The notes: a model not told the origin generated them from the letters alone. 64,000 nucleotides of DNA from Parapristionchus giblindavisi (GCA_943737045.1 CALSFV010000014.1:310001-374000); one strand, 5' to 3'; shown: positions 36,719 to 48,250, counted from the stretch's first letter. A program made the numbers and translations.

Positions 36719-37160
36719 GTATTTCTCAATGCTCCCTCACAAAATCTCTATTTCTCTATACTCTCTCACTTTCTCATAATATTTTTCAAAGCTCTTCTTT
36801 TTCTCTAATCTCCATATTTTATCATAGCATCTACCCTACTCTCACCCCTCTCATAAATCAACAGCTGCGAACTCTTTATGAACCTTCTCTCTGAACTCTC
36901 CCTCGTCTTCTACATATACTTTTGTCCACAACATATGGTCATGGAAAATATTCAAATCAGCTCTCTTTAATAACAATAAGAACCATATGAATAATGAATA
37001 GTCATTATATGCATTAGTAAAACGAATGTTTGATGTAAAGATAATTAAGGATAATAAAATCACCTCATTGGCAGTATTTGGCAATCGAAAGACTGACCTT
37101 TAATGACTGCGACCGACGAATGATTGTCTTACGGGGCGGAGCGTAGTAAGCTTCATTATC
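35240..37160 (+). repeat. Three diverged tandem modules with pyrimidine-rich spacers
   Basis: The phrases aatcgataaattcacc and actgacct, followed by gaccacacgcgac and gactgtttt with a ggcggag, occur near 35280-35415, 36455-36570 and 37060-37140. Each is followed by hundreds of bases of CTCTCT-rich sequence (35440-35790, 36060-36390, 36595-36835), including a long (CT)n near 36638-36716. Open frames in these tracts are low-complexity by-products and I do not call genes in them. Confidence 0.65.
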
Positions 37161-37439
37161 TCTAATTATCTCTTGCAACTAATTCTCCTTTACTCTACAT
37201 GCTCTCTCACACAAAAGAAGCTCCCCTTGTGTAAATTTACAATCCATGCCATCTCTCTTAATCTCTATATTTCCTGCTGTAGTTCTCTATATATTTCCTT
37301 ATCTTTCAACTCTTTTCTCTCTCTATCGTCCATCCGAGACACTTACTTTTTCTCTCTTTTATCCCTCTTGCTAGCATACTGTCCCTAGCGTTCTCACGCA
37401 ATCAACCAAAATAAGAGAAACAATAGAAAGAGGTCAGAG

Positions 37440-37806
37440 GTGACACCTCCTGTTGACACGAAGAAGATAAACGCAAGACCACCTAGACACATGAAGAAGA
37501 CAAACGTCAAATCACCTGATGACACGAAGAAGAAGAAGTCGGGCACCAAGGATATTGACGATGCAAAGAAGTCAGAGCCAGCAGATAGAAAAGAAGTCGA
37601 TGGCAAGGAAAAGGCAGGTACTAAGGACGTGAAGAAGAATGTAGAAAGTAGAAGAAGAAGATACAGTAACAGACATTGAATCCACTCACACACAAAGGAG
37701 CGAAAGATTCCCTTTCTGAAGGAGGAAAATCAGCTCCTGATCAGCCATCTCCTAAATCGATGGAAGGGCGTAAAGGGAATGTGACACCTTCACGACCAGT
37801 ATGGTA
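37440..37806 (+). pseudogene. Broken Lys-rich coding remnant
   Basis: The open part reads TPPVDTKKINARPPRHMKKT, then similar blocks (KSPDDTKKKKSGTKDIDDAK) in degenerate D-T-K-K repeats. It ends at 37679. Reading continues only after shifts: EEEDTVTDIESTHT in another frame, then KGAKDSLSEGGKSAPDQPSP in the third, ending VTPSRPVW and stop at 37806. Base composition differs from the CT-rich surroundings. Most likely an exon of a charged, disordered protein with two frameshifts; the family is unknown. Confidence 0.4.
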
Positions 37807-39049
37807 GAATCTACGTAAACTTTAAAGACAATGTAAAATCCTATAGTCTTTACCAAGATATGTGCGGTCTTTTACCCACTCAACACAATGTCACCGTTTC
37901 TCTAATATTGTTTGAGGGATCTCTCATATTCGATTCAAAAGTAGTCAAAATACAATAAAAAAAGAGGAAACTCCTTTGCTTCTTTTCTTTTCTTCTTATT
38001 ACTTTTGAACATCACATTAGCGAATGGATTATAGATTGATACGCCATGATATTAACTCTAGTATTGTCCGTAAAAATATTAGCATAAGAAAATGCCGAAC
38101 TATATATGTAAACACTGAAACAATGGGGGCCTGCACTCTCTCGCCTAACTCTCGATTACCTCTCCACTCCCTCACACCTGCCTGACCTTCGCCGCGCTGA
38201 TTTGTAAAAGCAGATCGTTCTAGTCTTCTGCACTATGTAAAACAAGAAATAGTCATTACGTCGGTCTCGTACAAAGAAAACAAATGATTTTTATAAATTC
38301 AATAGCGACCGTAATGTTTTTAAATAATTATAACACCAGACTGAATACATTATCGAGTATATTTCCCTTCTCTCAAATACCAGTCCATAAAACTGTAGAC
38401 AGAGAAGTGGGGAGAGCCATTGAGGGATAAAGATAGATAGAGATAAGAAGATAGATAAATAGAAGATAGAGAGAGATATTTATATGGGGGGGGAGTATAT
38501 CAAAGATAGAGTCAGTTTTTCCAGTCATCGATTACGCATTTATACTCGTCTCATGAGAGGAACATACCACTGAGAGGGATAAGCAAGGTATTGCAATTGC
38601 ATTAAATAAATAAAGAGGAAAAGCATGTGAACAAAGAAGAGAAGATGTAGTCTCACCAATTTGCTGCAAACAGTATTAACATAACAAATGAACTGCTAAA
38701 AGAAGTCTGTTGCGCACTGACACAAGAAATCCTCAGTTCTAGTAAGTGAAGAGCCTTTAAAGTTTTCAGAAACTACCTACAATTAATTTGTGAAATGTCA
38801 CTATATAACAGAAAATTACTCTTCTTTTATGCCGGAATAACAATACGAATGAACTAAGATTGAACCATATCGGTAAATGGCCCATGTATATATAACAGAG
38901 AATGACTTGATACCATCCGATATCACTAGTTTAGCGATCAATCCCTCACGTCATCCCATTCTCTTGTTATGCATAATACCATGGAATAAAGAATAAGATA
39001 AGGGAAAAATAAAATAGACAAGTTATTCTACCTACCGTACACTATTTAT
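37807..39049. other. No gene recognised
   Basis: AT-rich DNA with a copy of the ctgaccttcgccgcgc repeat near 38138-38200 and agatagatag-type low-complexity sequence near 38430-38480. Confidence 0.4.
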
Positions 39050-39212
39050 TTTATGATGATTAAGCTCATTGATCGCTAGAAGCATGAATGAACCATCAGG
39101 CCCTTGCAGGGAAAGGCGCGCTTTTTGAAATTTGAGAAAATGCGGCAATAGGTTTTAAACTTGCGACAAATGAATAGCGACTCTGAACGTTTAACACTGC
39201 GCCAGGGCTGTG
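39050..39212 (-). repeat. Family H tRNA-like repeat, diverged copy
   Basis: On the minus strand this parallels 24186-24310: gcgcagtgttaaacg, then a degenerate B box, ctattgccgcat and aaaaagcgcgcctttccctg. Confidence 0.55.
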
Positions 39213-39665
39213 CATTTTCCGTTTTCCGATTTTCAGATTTTCCGAATTTTCCGAAAAAAATCGGAAAATTTTTCCCTCTGAAAATTTTCCGAATTTTTAA
39301 AAACTTTCCGAACCTTTAAATTTTTCCGATTTTTTTTTGAAAAATTGAACAAAGTTGACTATCTCATGATATTTAATATACATAACAGTACGGTAAATTT
39401 CATCAATTACTCTTCCTTGCTACTAATATTCCCATTCTTGGTTATGATTTGTGGTTGTATTGTGTTCTTTATTTGTTCCATGTTGATATTGTGATTTTCT
39501 TGACTTCAATAAAATAATAATTTTGATATACATCGTTAACGTCAAATGAAAAAATACGTATTTTGAGGCAAATTAAGATTATTCCGAAATTTTCCGAATT
39601 TCACGAAAAATAATTTTCGAAATTTCCGTTTTCCGAATTTTTCCGAAATATTGACATCATTTTTT
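39203..39665. mobile_element. Possible hAT-type MITE with TTTTCCGAA repeats
   Basis: It begins CAGGGCTGTGCATTTTCCG, similar to the start of the clear hAT MITE at 60839. Both ends are dense in ttttccgaa. I could not find a matching right terminus or target duplication. Confidence 0.35.
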
Positions 39666-39924
39666 CATGCGAAACTGAAGAATTTTTTCGCCTGAGCAAA
39701 TAGCGTTCTCCTTTTCCTTCGCTTTCTTCTCTGATAGAAATAAGCTAACGTTGAATTTTCAATGTTTTTTTTCTTCAAACTTCTGTTTCGTAAGAAATGT
39801 TTAGAGGAAAAGAGAGATTAAGGATGCGCAAGAGGGGATTCGAACGTGTGCCTCTCTGAAGGCGATGAGTGAAACTGAGTATCAGTCGATTTGTATATCA
39901 TAAGGCATCTTTATAGTCAAGGAG

Positions 39925-41866
39925 TTCGCGTTGAATATAATACAAGAGAAAGGGAGGATTCAATAGTCTGTAGTGAAGGAATAATGAATTGGACTTGAAT
40001 GATCAATGGCATACATTGCCATACCCTCGCAATGCGCGGATTGATCCACTATATAAGGCCAATTTTAGGTCACTTGATGAAAAAAGGAAGCTAAAACTAA
40101 CGATTTTTAAGCAAAAGTAACGAATTTCGTAATCTACCCACCCTATTTCGAGAATTGACCAAGTATATAAAAATAAACGGCGAGGGTACCGAAAAAAAGA
40201 ACTCTTTGAGTATGTAATTTTTTTATGTTGTTCGTGTTCTACGAATATCGTTTGTTCTCAAGATATAAGCGATCCAAACGATTTAGATCCAATAAATCTT
40301 GATTCAAGTATTACTCTTGTACATGAGTTTCAGACAAAACGTTCAAAATAAACTTTGTTCTACCCAAAATGAGTACAACTATGAGGGATTCGAATACAAA
40401 AATGAAAACACACAGGGGGGCTATCGATTATTTTTAAATTTTGCTTTATTCGACGCGGAATTCTTTGCTCTATAAGATGAGGTAAAAATTGGACTGCGTT
40501 TTTTTTTGTTTAAAAAATTTAATTTAATTTAGAATGTTTTAAGGAGGTGAAAAATCCATTTTGCGATCGGATCTTCGGTTCATGCTATAGCGAATTTTTA
40601 TTTTTGTTACAAAAGAATAAGAACGGTGCAAACAACGTATTTTGCGCGGAGATCATAATTAAAGCGAAGCGTTCAGTGCAGTCTATAAAGATGGCAATGA
40701 ATGGTTTAGTCTATCTCGTTCCCGCTGGCTTTGACCTACGATAGAGAGCATGGAAAGAGAAGAGAGTGCAGAGATATGATACAAAGCTGCAGTCGTTCTG
40801 AGGAAGAGGTCGAAAAGGAGAGGGAGCATCATATCTTGCTATTACATATACTGATCATGCAAATGTTTCTTTCTACTCACCTTTTTTTCGTCTTTACTAC
40901 ATTAAAAAAATATTTTTTCATCGAATTATCCTGATCATTTTCTCTGTTATTATTTTCATTTAGTATTTTCTTGTTCCTCAGTTGCTTCTTCCCTAAGTCT
41001 TGGTCGAGTACTATGGCATTTCAAAACTTAAAGCCACACCCCAAGCTAATTATTATTATTATTAATATTACAAGATAATAATGTAAATTTAACATTTATA
41101 TATTTTAACATTATTTTAACATATATTTTAACATTTATTTATGTAAGATATTTAAAGACATGTTTAAAGGGTCATCTGAAACTCTCCGCTCTGGCAATAC
41201 TCTCTCACATTCTTTGTTTACTAGAGGGTATTGCCAATTCGGAGGGTAACATTAGCATTAAGTGCTACTTTAAGTGATAGAACATTTGACAAAATTCCTT
41301 ACAGTATATGCATTACTTGAAGTAGACTTACAAGTCTACTTCAAGCCAAAATGATAATTTTACTACTATTTTTGAAAAACCAGAGTAGATGGGACATTAT
41401 AGAAAAAAAACATCTTTCTATCTCTAAAATGCCTTTTTCATTCCATGCACAAAAATCGGCAAGAAAGTAAAGAAAGCAAGGAGCCTTGAATTTGTAAATT
41501 TTCATGCATCATGCCAATCTTACTCTTATATTTCAAAACTCAAAGTGTATGCCACTCAAAGTCTTGAGAATTCAACTAATATTTGAAAACCAACTATAAA
41601 TTTCAGATGCGTATCCACAAAAGCCTCGAGGAGATAGCAATAGATCGGTTGGCTGATCTTATTATAGCCAAACGAATGCCTTCATTTGACTCACCGCTAC
41701 CGATTTCCATTTCAAATGGTTTACTTCGATGTTTGGAATGGAAATGTCGTCTAAACTCTTCCCTATCATTACTTGATGCAAAGAGGTTTACTATTACCGA
41801 GGTACATTTCACAGCCTTTTAACAGAGCTTGACTTGGAAAGCTTGAAAATACTAAAAAAAAGTATT
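39925..41866. repeat. Left arm of the 5.7-kb LRR-derived palindrome
   Basis: It pairs with 42033-45665 over several segments: ggattcaatagtctgtagtg with 45610, gatcattttctctgttat with 44730, cttggtcgagtac with 43750, and the exon copy at 41607. Compared with 21.5-23.1 kb it is an inverted copy of the LRR gene 5' end and upstream DNA. It lacks the two insertions present in the right arm. Confidence 0.85.
41607..41801 (+). pseudogene. Copy of LRR-gene exon 1 in left palindrome arm
   Basis: 195 nt, open throughout, with acceptor tttcag before the ATG and gtac donor after it, exactly as in the parent exon 21712-21906. It encodes MRIHKSLEEIAIDRLADLI and continues to TKRFTITE-like sequence (here AKRFTITE). 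No exon 2 follows on this strand, so it cannot make the protein. Confidence 0.85.
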
Positions 41867-42032
41867 CGACCCTGACAATGTTACCAAAAGTAAAAAAAAA
41901 AAAAAAAAAATTGTAGTCCGATTTGGTGAGTTTAATCACAGCCTGAAATTTATAATAAATTGCGAGAACCCAGGCAGCGAAAAGACTGGCCTTGCGATTC
42001 ACAGGGTGAATTGTTGGATGTCACGACCCCAA
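41867..42032. other. Centre of the LRR-derived palindrome
   Basis: Spacer of about 166 bp with a poly-A run (41891-41910). From 41912 it holds the start of LRR exon 2 (complement of gctgtgattaaactcacc) and its acceptor region, colinear with 21529-21640. The right arm is therefore the direct duplicate of the parent, and the left arm is the inverted one. Confidence 0.8.
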
Positions 42033-42100
42033 TCGAATACTTTTTTTTAGTATTTTCAAGCTTTCCAAGTCAAGCTCTGTTAAAAGGCTGTGAAATGTAC

Positions 42101-42295
42101 CTCGGTAATAGTAAACCTCTTTGCATCAAGTAATGATAGGGAAGAGTTTAGACGACATTTCCATTCCAAACATCGAAGTACACCATTTGAAATGGAAATC
42201 GGTAGCGGTGAGTCAAATGTAGGCATTCGTTTGGCTATAATAAGATCAGCTAACCGATCTATTGCTATCTCCTCGAGGCTTTTGTGGATACACAT
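42101..42295 (-). pseudogene. Copy of LRR-gene exon 1 in right palindrome arm
   Basis: 195 nt, open, with the same acceptor and donor as the parent; encodes MCIHKSLEEIAIDRLADLI and so on. It is inverted relative to 41607-41801, and about 300 bp lie between the two. The truncated exon 2 at 41912-41943 is in the proper downstream orientation, but the gene ends there. Confidence 0.85.
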
Positions 42296-42477
42296 CTGAA
42301 ATTTATAGTTGGTTTTCAAATATTAGTTGAATTCTCAAGACTTTGAGTGACACACACTTTGAATTTTGAAATACAAGATTAAGATTAGCATGATGCATGA
42401 AAATTTACAAATTCAAGGCTCCTTGCTTTCTTTACTTTCTTGCCGACTTTTGTGCATGGAATGAAAAGGGCATTGTA

Positions 42478-43392
42478 CAGGGTGTCCAAAAAGTATTGTT
42501 ACACGAATAAATCCATGTAACTTCCTCAAAAACAATCGTAGACAATTCAAACAAGGCACAGTATTTATCACTAACCATAGCAATATAACAATGAATGGTT
42601 ACTCGATATGGCCTCCGTTAGCCGCGATGACGCCTCTGAGACGATGAGGGACAAAGTCGATGATGGGCCGCTGGTAGGGGATGCCGACTGTCTCCCATGT
42701 CTTTTCCAAGCCCTTCTTGAGAGACTCGCGGTATTTATGGTGGGTAGAGCAGGTCTCCCTCTACAATACTGCTTAGACGTTGAAGTCCAGGGGTTCAGGT
42801 CGGAGGAGTTGTAGGATCATTATGGAGTCGAGATGAAGTCGGACACATTGGTGCGGCACCACGCCTGGGTCACTTTTTCCGAATGAGCGGGCGCTGAATC
42901 ATGCTAGAAGTTCTAGTGGACCCTATTGAAGTGGGAGAGGGACCATGGGAAAAGGGCCTTCTCGAAAATCATCCTGACGTAGTACACTGTATTGAGATCC
43001 ACGAGCAAACGGGGACTCTTGGCCGTCAAGCACACTCCAGCCAAAACCATCACTGATTGGGGGTAGATAATGCAAGAGATGGTTCCTCCACTGGCATCCG
43101 CTTGCTGAGGAGACTGGGCTATTATCCTCGTGTTCTGTCTGTTGAAGACCGAGAAGTGCTTGGAAAAAATATTTGAGAAAGTCGGCATCCCCTACCAGCG
43201 GCCCATCATCGACTTTGTCCCTCATCGTCTCAGAGGCGTCATCGCGGCTAACGGAGGCCCGATCGAGTGACCATTCATTGTTTATGTTGCTATGGTTAGT
43301 GATAAATACTGTGCCTTGTTTGAATTGCCTACGATTGTTTTTGAGTAAGTTACATGGATTTATTCGTGTAACAATACTTTTTGGACACCCTG
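42478..43392 (-). mobile_element. Mariner (maT-like) element with decayed transposase
   Basis: Ends CAGGGTGTCCAAAAAGTATT are inverted over more than 100 bp, with TA flanks. The minus strand from about 43150 to 42600 keeps pieces of a DD37D-type transposase: QNTRIIAQSPQQADASGGT, SVMVLAGVCLTAKSP, then in a shifted frame HDSAPAHSEKVTQAW (catalytic D) and SSDLNP, ending RLRGVIAANGG. The plus strand near the right end (43186-43270) encodes the same C-terminus (IPYQRPIIDFVPHRLRGVIA). The element therefore has two inverted 3' ends and lost its 5' end. It is broken by frameshifts and stops. Confidence 0.85.
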
Positions 43393-43596
43393 TAGAGATA
43401 GAAAGATGCTTTTTTCTATAATGTTCCATCTACTCTGGTATTTCAAAGATAGTAGTAAAATTATCATTTTGGGTTGAAGTAGACTTGCAAGTCTACTTCA
43501 AGTAATGCACAGAATGTAAGGAATTTTGTCAAATGTTCTTCCACTTAAAGTAGACTTAAAGAAAATTTCAAGTCAGTGTCCTATTTTATGTTGATA

Positions 43597-43732
43597 TTAA
43601 AGGAATACCGCATGCTAATGTTACCCTCCGCATTGGCAATACTCTCTCGTAAACAAAGAAAGTGAGAGAGTATTGAGAGAGAAGTGAGAGAGAGTACGGA
43701 GAGTTTCAAATTAGCTTGGGGTGCGGCTTTAA
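43597..43732. mobile_element. Family-A MITE nested in AAGTCTAC element
   Basis: Its ends ttaaaggaataccgcatgct and agcttggggtgcggctttaa are inverted, with ctctcgtaaacaaag and gtgagagag inside. The mirror arm carries the equivalent, interrupted by attatt repeats, at 41030-41270. Confidence 0.75.
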
Positions 43733-43760
43733 GTTTTGTAATGCCAGAGTACTCGACTTA

Positions 43761-44678
43761 CAAGGGAATGACCAACCATCCCCGTCGGGTTATGACTAGT
43801 GACATATACCAGTCGAACCGCCATGTGATTCTGATAATAGACCCTTAATGACTCGATTCAAACGTTTATGATCTTCGAAAAAATCGATATTGAAAATTGC
43901 TAAATTCCAAGGCACATTGAGATCAACTCGGTTTTCACCCCCTATCCCACCGACCGTTGTGGTGTAGTGGATAAGACGCTTGTATTTCGTTTTGTAGGTT
44001 CGTGGTTCGATGCCTGGTATGCGATGTTTTGTTTTGCTGATTTTTCGGAGACCGAAAAAAGAAGAAAACTGTTTATAACGTTAACATTTGTGAAATTGTA
44101 CAACATAATGATCGAAACAATATCTATTGTTACATTATCACATCAGCCAAGTTACGCTCTTCACTTGTAATTCCAGATGAATCTGACGACGGTGGGAACC
44201 GTAGCGAGAACAGCAACACCGATGGAAGGTGAAATTGCCTTGAAACATGCCAAATCAGAATCTGAAACGCCATAAATGCAGACACAAAAGCGAGCGAGAA
44301 ATAGGTCGGAGGTGAAGCAGAAGATCGATAATGATCTACACTGGTGGATGATGAAGCAATGGATGATGAATATACATGAACTTTTGAACTAGGAAAAATC
44401 AGCAAAACAAAACATCGCATACCAGGCATCGAACCACGAACCTACAAAATGAAATACAAGCGTCTTATCCACTACACCAGAAAGATCGGTGAGATAGGAG
44501 GTGAAAACCGAGTTGATCTCAATGTGCCTTGGAATTTAGCAATTTTCATTATCGATTTTCTCGAAGATCATAAACGTTTGAGTCGAGTCATTAAGGGTAT
44601 ATTATCAGAATCACATGGCGGTTCGACTGGTATATGTCACTAGTCATAACCCGACGGGGATGGTTGGTCATTCCCTTG
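43761..44678. mobile_element. PIF/Harbinger-type palindromic MITE
   Basis: Inverted ends CAAGGGAATGACCAACCATC continue for about 290 bp. TTA flanks it on both sides (43758-43760, 44679-44681), and the partner palindrome arm near 40998 is the empty site. Each arm holds a tRNA-like Pol III promoter pattern (43972-44030: tggtgtagtggataagacgc, then ggttcgatgcc). The 350-bp middle is unique; on the minus strand it stays open, with a hydrophobic stretch (YFSLAFVSAFMAFQILIWHV). No transposase was found. Confidence 0.88.
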
Positions 44679-45837
44679 TTAGGGAAGAAGCAACTGAGGA
44701 ACAATAAAATACAAAATGAAAACTATAACAGAGAAAATGATCAGGACAAGTCGATGGAAAAATATTTTTAATGTAGTAAAGATATAAAAACGAAAAAAAG
44801 TGAGTAGAAAGACTCATTTACATGATCAGTATATGTAATAGCAAGACGTGATTCTTCCTCTCCCTTTCGACCTCTTCCTCTGAAGGAGTGCAGCTTTGTA
44901 TCATATCTCTGAACTCTCTTCTCTTTCCATGCTCTCTATCGTAGGTCAAAGCTAGAGGGAACGAGATCGACGATATACATTGCCATCTCTATAGACTGTA
45001 CTGAACGCTTCACTGTAATTATGATCTCCCGCGCAAAATGCGTTGTTTGCACCATTGTTATTCTTTTGTAACAAAAATAGGCAAAAAAATCGCTATAGCA
45101 TGTACCGAAGATCCGATCGCAAACTGGATTTTTCACCTCCTCAAATATTCTAAATATAATTAAAATTTTTAAACAAAACAAAAAACGGCAGTCCAATTTT
45201 CACCTCATCTTATAGAGCAAACAATTCCGTGCCGAATAAGGTAATTTTTTTTCAAAAATCCCCGTGTTTTCATTTTTGTTTTCAAATCCATATTTGTACT
45301 CATTTTGGGAAGAACAATGTTTATGTTGAAAATTTTGTCTGAAACTCAAGAGAAATGTACAAGAGAAATACGTGAATCAAGATTTATTGGATCGTTTATA
45401 TCTTGAGAACAAACGACATTCGTAGAACACGATCAACATGAAAAAAATGGTATACTCAACGAGTTCTTTAACATGAGCATAAGCACATAGGGGCCTCTTG
45501 ATGAAAGAGGTCTCCCTTCCTAATCCTTTACTGACTATTGTAAAGGTAAATACCGTTATTCAAGGCACACTAAGTCCTGTCGGAGATCACTACCAGTGAT
45601 CATTCTAGTCCAATTCATTCACTACAGACTATTGAATCCTCCCTTCTCCTATATTATGATCAATGGGAACAACTCGGTCATAAAGATCTATAAATCTATA
45701 AATATCTCTGTTCTTCGTTGTTACTAAACAAAATTTTGGAAAAAAAAACTTTAAAATTCGACGTTAACTTATTTCTAACAAAGAAGAAAGTGTGAACACA
45801 GTAATAGGACAATAGCAAAAAATCTGCAAAAAGACAA

Positions 45838-45908
45838 GGTCCCGGGGAGATTTGAACTCCCGTCGCAGGATTCAGAGTCCTGAGTGCTAACCGCTACACC
45901 ACGGGACC
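45838..45908 (-). tRNA. tRNA-Gln (anticodon CTG)
   Basis: Minus strand. Acceptor GGTCCCG pairs CGGGACC. The D arm contains gtgtagcggttagcac, and the anticodon arm CAGGA-CTCTGAA-TCCTG gives anticodon CTG. The T arm GGGAG-TTCAAAT-CTCCC is perfect. There is no encoded CCA. A T-run downstream (cuuuuugcaga, then tttttt) can serve as Pol III terminator. Confidence 0.95.
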
Positions 45909-46114
45909 AACGAATGATTAAAGTGGAACGCGCTTGATTTCTCTGAGCGTGTTCTCATTAGCGAAGAGATTCTTTGACGTGTGGAAAAGATGCAAAGAGC
46001 GCAATTAATTTTGACGAAATAAGCTGTTCGAATGAAAACGATTAAGTTCATATTCAGCTCGAAATCAAGTACAGATTGCATGTAATATATTCTTTAAAAA
46101 ATAGCAAAAGTTGA

Positions 46115-46185
46115 GGTCCCGGGGAGATTCGAACTCCCGCTGCTGGATTCAAAGTCCAAAGTGCTAACCGCTACACTACGGGACC
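46115..46185 (-). tRNA. tRNA-Gln (anticodon TTG)
   Basis: Minus strand. It has the same acceptor and T arm as the neighbour 206 bp away. The anticodon arm TTGGA-CTTTGAA-TCCAG gives anticodon TTG, with one G-T pair at the base of the stem. TTTT follows downstream. Together the pair covers both Gln codons. Confidence 0.95.
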
Positions 46186-48136
46186 GTTGAAGGCTATATC
46201 AAAGAGCGAATATATAAGTGAGAAGAGCACAAGAAGAAATGTTGCGCACGCGCCGGAAAGTCTTAATACACTTAATATTTCTAGTTTGGTTATTGCATAG
46301 TGGAAGAAGCGACGAAAAGAAAACTGAACTGGGCCAAGAAGATAAGGATTAGGGACGATTATCGATGTACAAGGAGACAAACAGTTTGGATACCGTATGA
46401 TCGAATCCTCAACAGACATCAAGGAAGACCACTGGAAAGATGGAGGAATGAGATTACGAAGTGAATGGGACAACGTTGGTAGAGTCTAACTGATGAAGAA
46501 TGAACACCCTAAAGCCTGATCAGCGCAACTATGCGACCCCTGATAAATTGTGTTATGTTATGTTATTGCATAGTGATGATGCAGCCGAGCAACAGTTTTT
46601 CGAAAATTCGTTATTCTTTAATTTTTCGAATTTGGGTATCGCATTTGCCTGAACTTTAAAGGGAGAGTGACCTCACTAATGGTATCTTCATTGCACACAC
46701 TATTTCTCTGTTTTCTAACAACGAGAGAGCGTAGACCATTGAAGAGGCCGTTGACAAAGGTTTCGGTCTCTTTAAGCATGATTCATTCGTGATTCTCGAA
46801 AAGAATTATCTGAATTAGCATAAACAATACATGTCTGGAATGCAGAATTACTTTTGCTATCTTTCTGGCTTCATAGTTTGTTCACGAAAAAAATCGTAGG
46901 AGTCCTCCTTTAATTAATATTGATATCAACTTTTCCTCTTACTGACAATGAGTGAACATTGTAAGAAATAGTCGTGTTGAACCATTTTCTAAATTTATAT
47001 TATTAATTAACTTTTAAAAATGATAAGAAAAAAAAGTGCCATTTTGCTCTCGTGAAGAAGATTTGACATGAATATTCTTCCACTTCTTATTTTGTGATGT
47101 ACAAACACGTTTGTTTGTTTAGTTTAAAACACATTTATCAAGAGTGGGACTCTGATGTGCATGGGGGAAAAGCTCTTCTTACTTCCGACAGTCCCAGAAC
47201 ACTGATGTTGATCATCATATGCGCGTCTTCGATTTCACAAATCCGAGAAGATCGACAGGCAGTTTGGAGATGACCGAAGAAGTTGGCTTCCCATGTACAA
47301 ACACGTACGAAGGTCAAACACGCTCTTTTCTATAATATTTCCCCAACGACGCTTTTCGCCATGCATTTTATACACTGAAAGTGTACGCGCACAATAAATT
47401 ATTACAACAAAATGTAAAGAATTGTAAATAAATTAATCAGAATAAATAAGAATAAAAATAAAAATGAAGAATAAGAATAAATAGAATAGAATAGAAGAAA
47501 AATTGAAAGAATGAATATAAATGAAAAAAAAAACATAAGGATTTCAGTGTTTTCTCACGCCATAAAGGAATAAATAACTTGAAAAATAGGAACACGTGAA
47601 AAGTCGTAGAGTTTTCTCGTGGGTGAATCTTATACCTCTCTCTCACCTCTCTCAATGGTCTTTAGATTGTGCATACTATTTCTCTGTTCTCTAATTGTAA
47701 GAATGAGAGAGCATTTCGAGTCGAAGAGACCATTGAGAAAAGCTCCCTTTTTGTATTGAAAGAGAGAGTATTGCGCAACATTGAATAAGTTGTCTCATTG
47801 GTTGCCCAATATAGAGTAAGTGGCGGTGGATACGGGGAGAAAGTGTCGTCATGGAGTTAGAAATTCGGCACTTCTTCAGAATAGGGTACCAGTCCAAAAT
47901 AATAGTATAATTGCCTAATATAAACGTCCTTTCCTTTGTGTTTTAACATTTTCCTTTGTGTTTTAACAATTAAAATTTCATTTTTCATGTCCTTTTGGAC
48001 TTGCCCGGTGTGCTGGTACCTTATTCTGAAGTAGTGCCAGAAATGGCAGAAATTCTTTCTTGAGCCTGTCCACCCTCTCCCTTATAGTAATCATTCAATG
48101 TTATCTACCTGCGTCTCTAGAAAATGTGCCAAATGA
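46186..48136. other. No protein gene recognised; MITE remnants
   Basis: 46660-46918 is family-H related (cctcctttaa right end). Its interior, and 47630-47760, share a ctcaatggtc, atttctctgttctctaa, gagaccattgag hairpin motif that also occurs at 61270-61380. The remainder is AT-rich. Confidence 0.5.
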
Positions 48137-48250
48137 GGTGTTACATTTTCAAAACGTGCGCACGCCGTAACCTCCGTCGTAATGGCTGAGACGTTACGAA
48201 GACGTTACGGCGGTTGTTACGGCGTGAGGACGTTTTGAAAATGTAACACC
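48137..48250. mobile_element. About 114-bp GC-rich hairpin MITE
   Basis: Ends gtgttacattttcaaaacgt and its complement face each other, with repeated gccgtaac, gacgttacg and gcggttgttacggcgt inside. A relative is at 15459-15545. Confidence 0.75.

Larger units (their letters stand above)
42033..45665. repeat. Right arm of the LRR-derived palindrome
   Basis: Inverted partner of 39925-41866, colinear with the parental LRR locus and its upstream DNA. It is lengthened by a mariner-type insertion (42478-43392) and a PIF-type insertion (43761-44678). The arm outside 44690 carries dispersed repeat E. Confidence 0.85.

Noticed and set aside
42923..43429. 168-codon minus-strand open frame
   Set aside because: It runs in the wrong frame over the mariner remnant; the true transposase pieces are in other frames.
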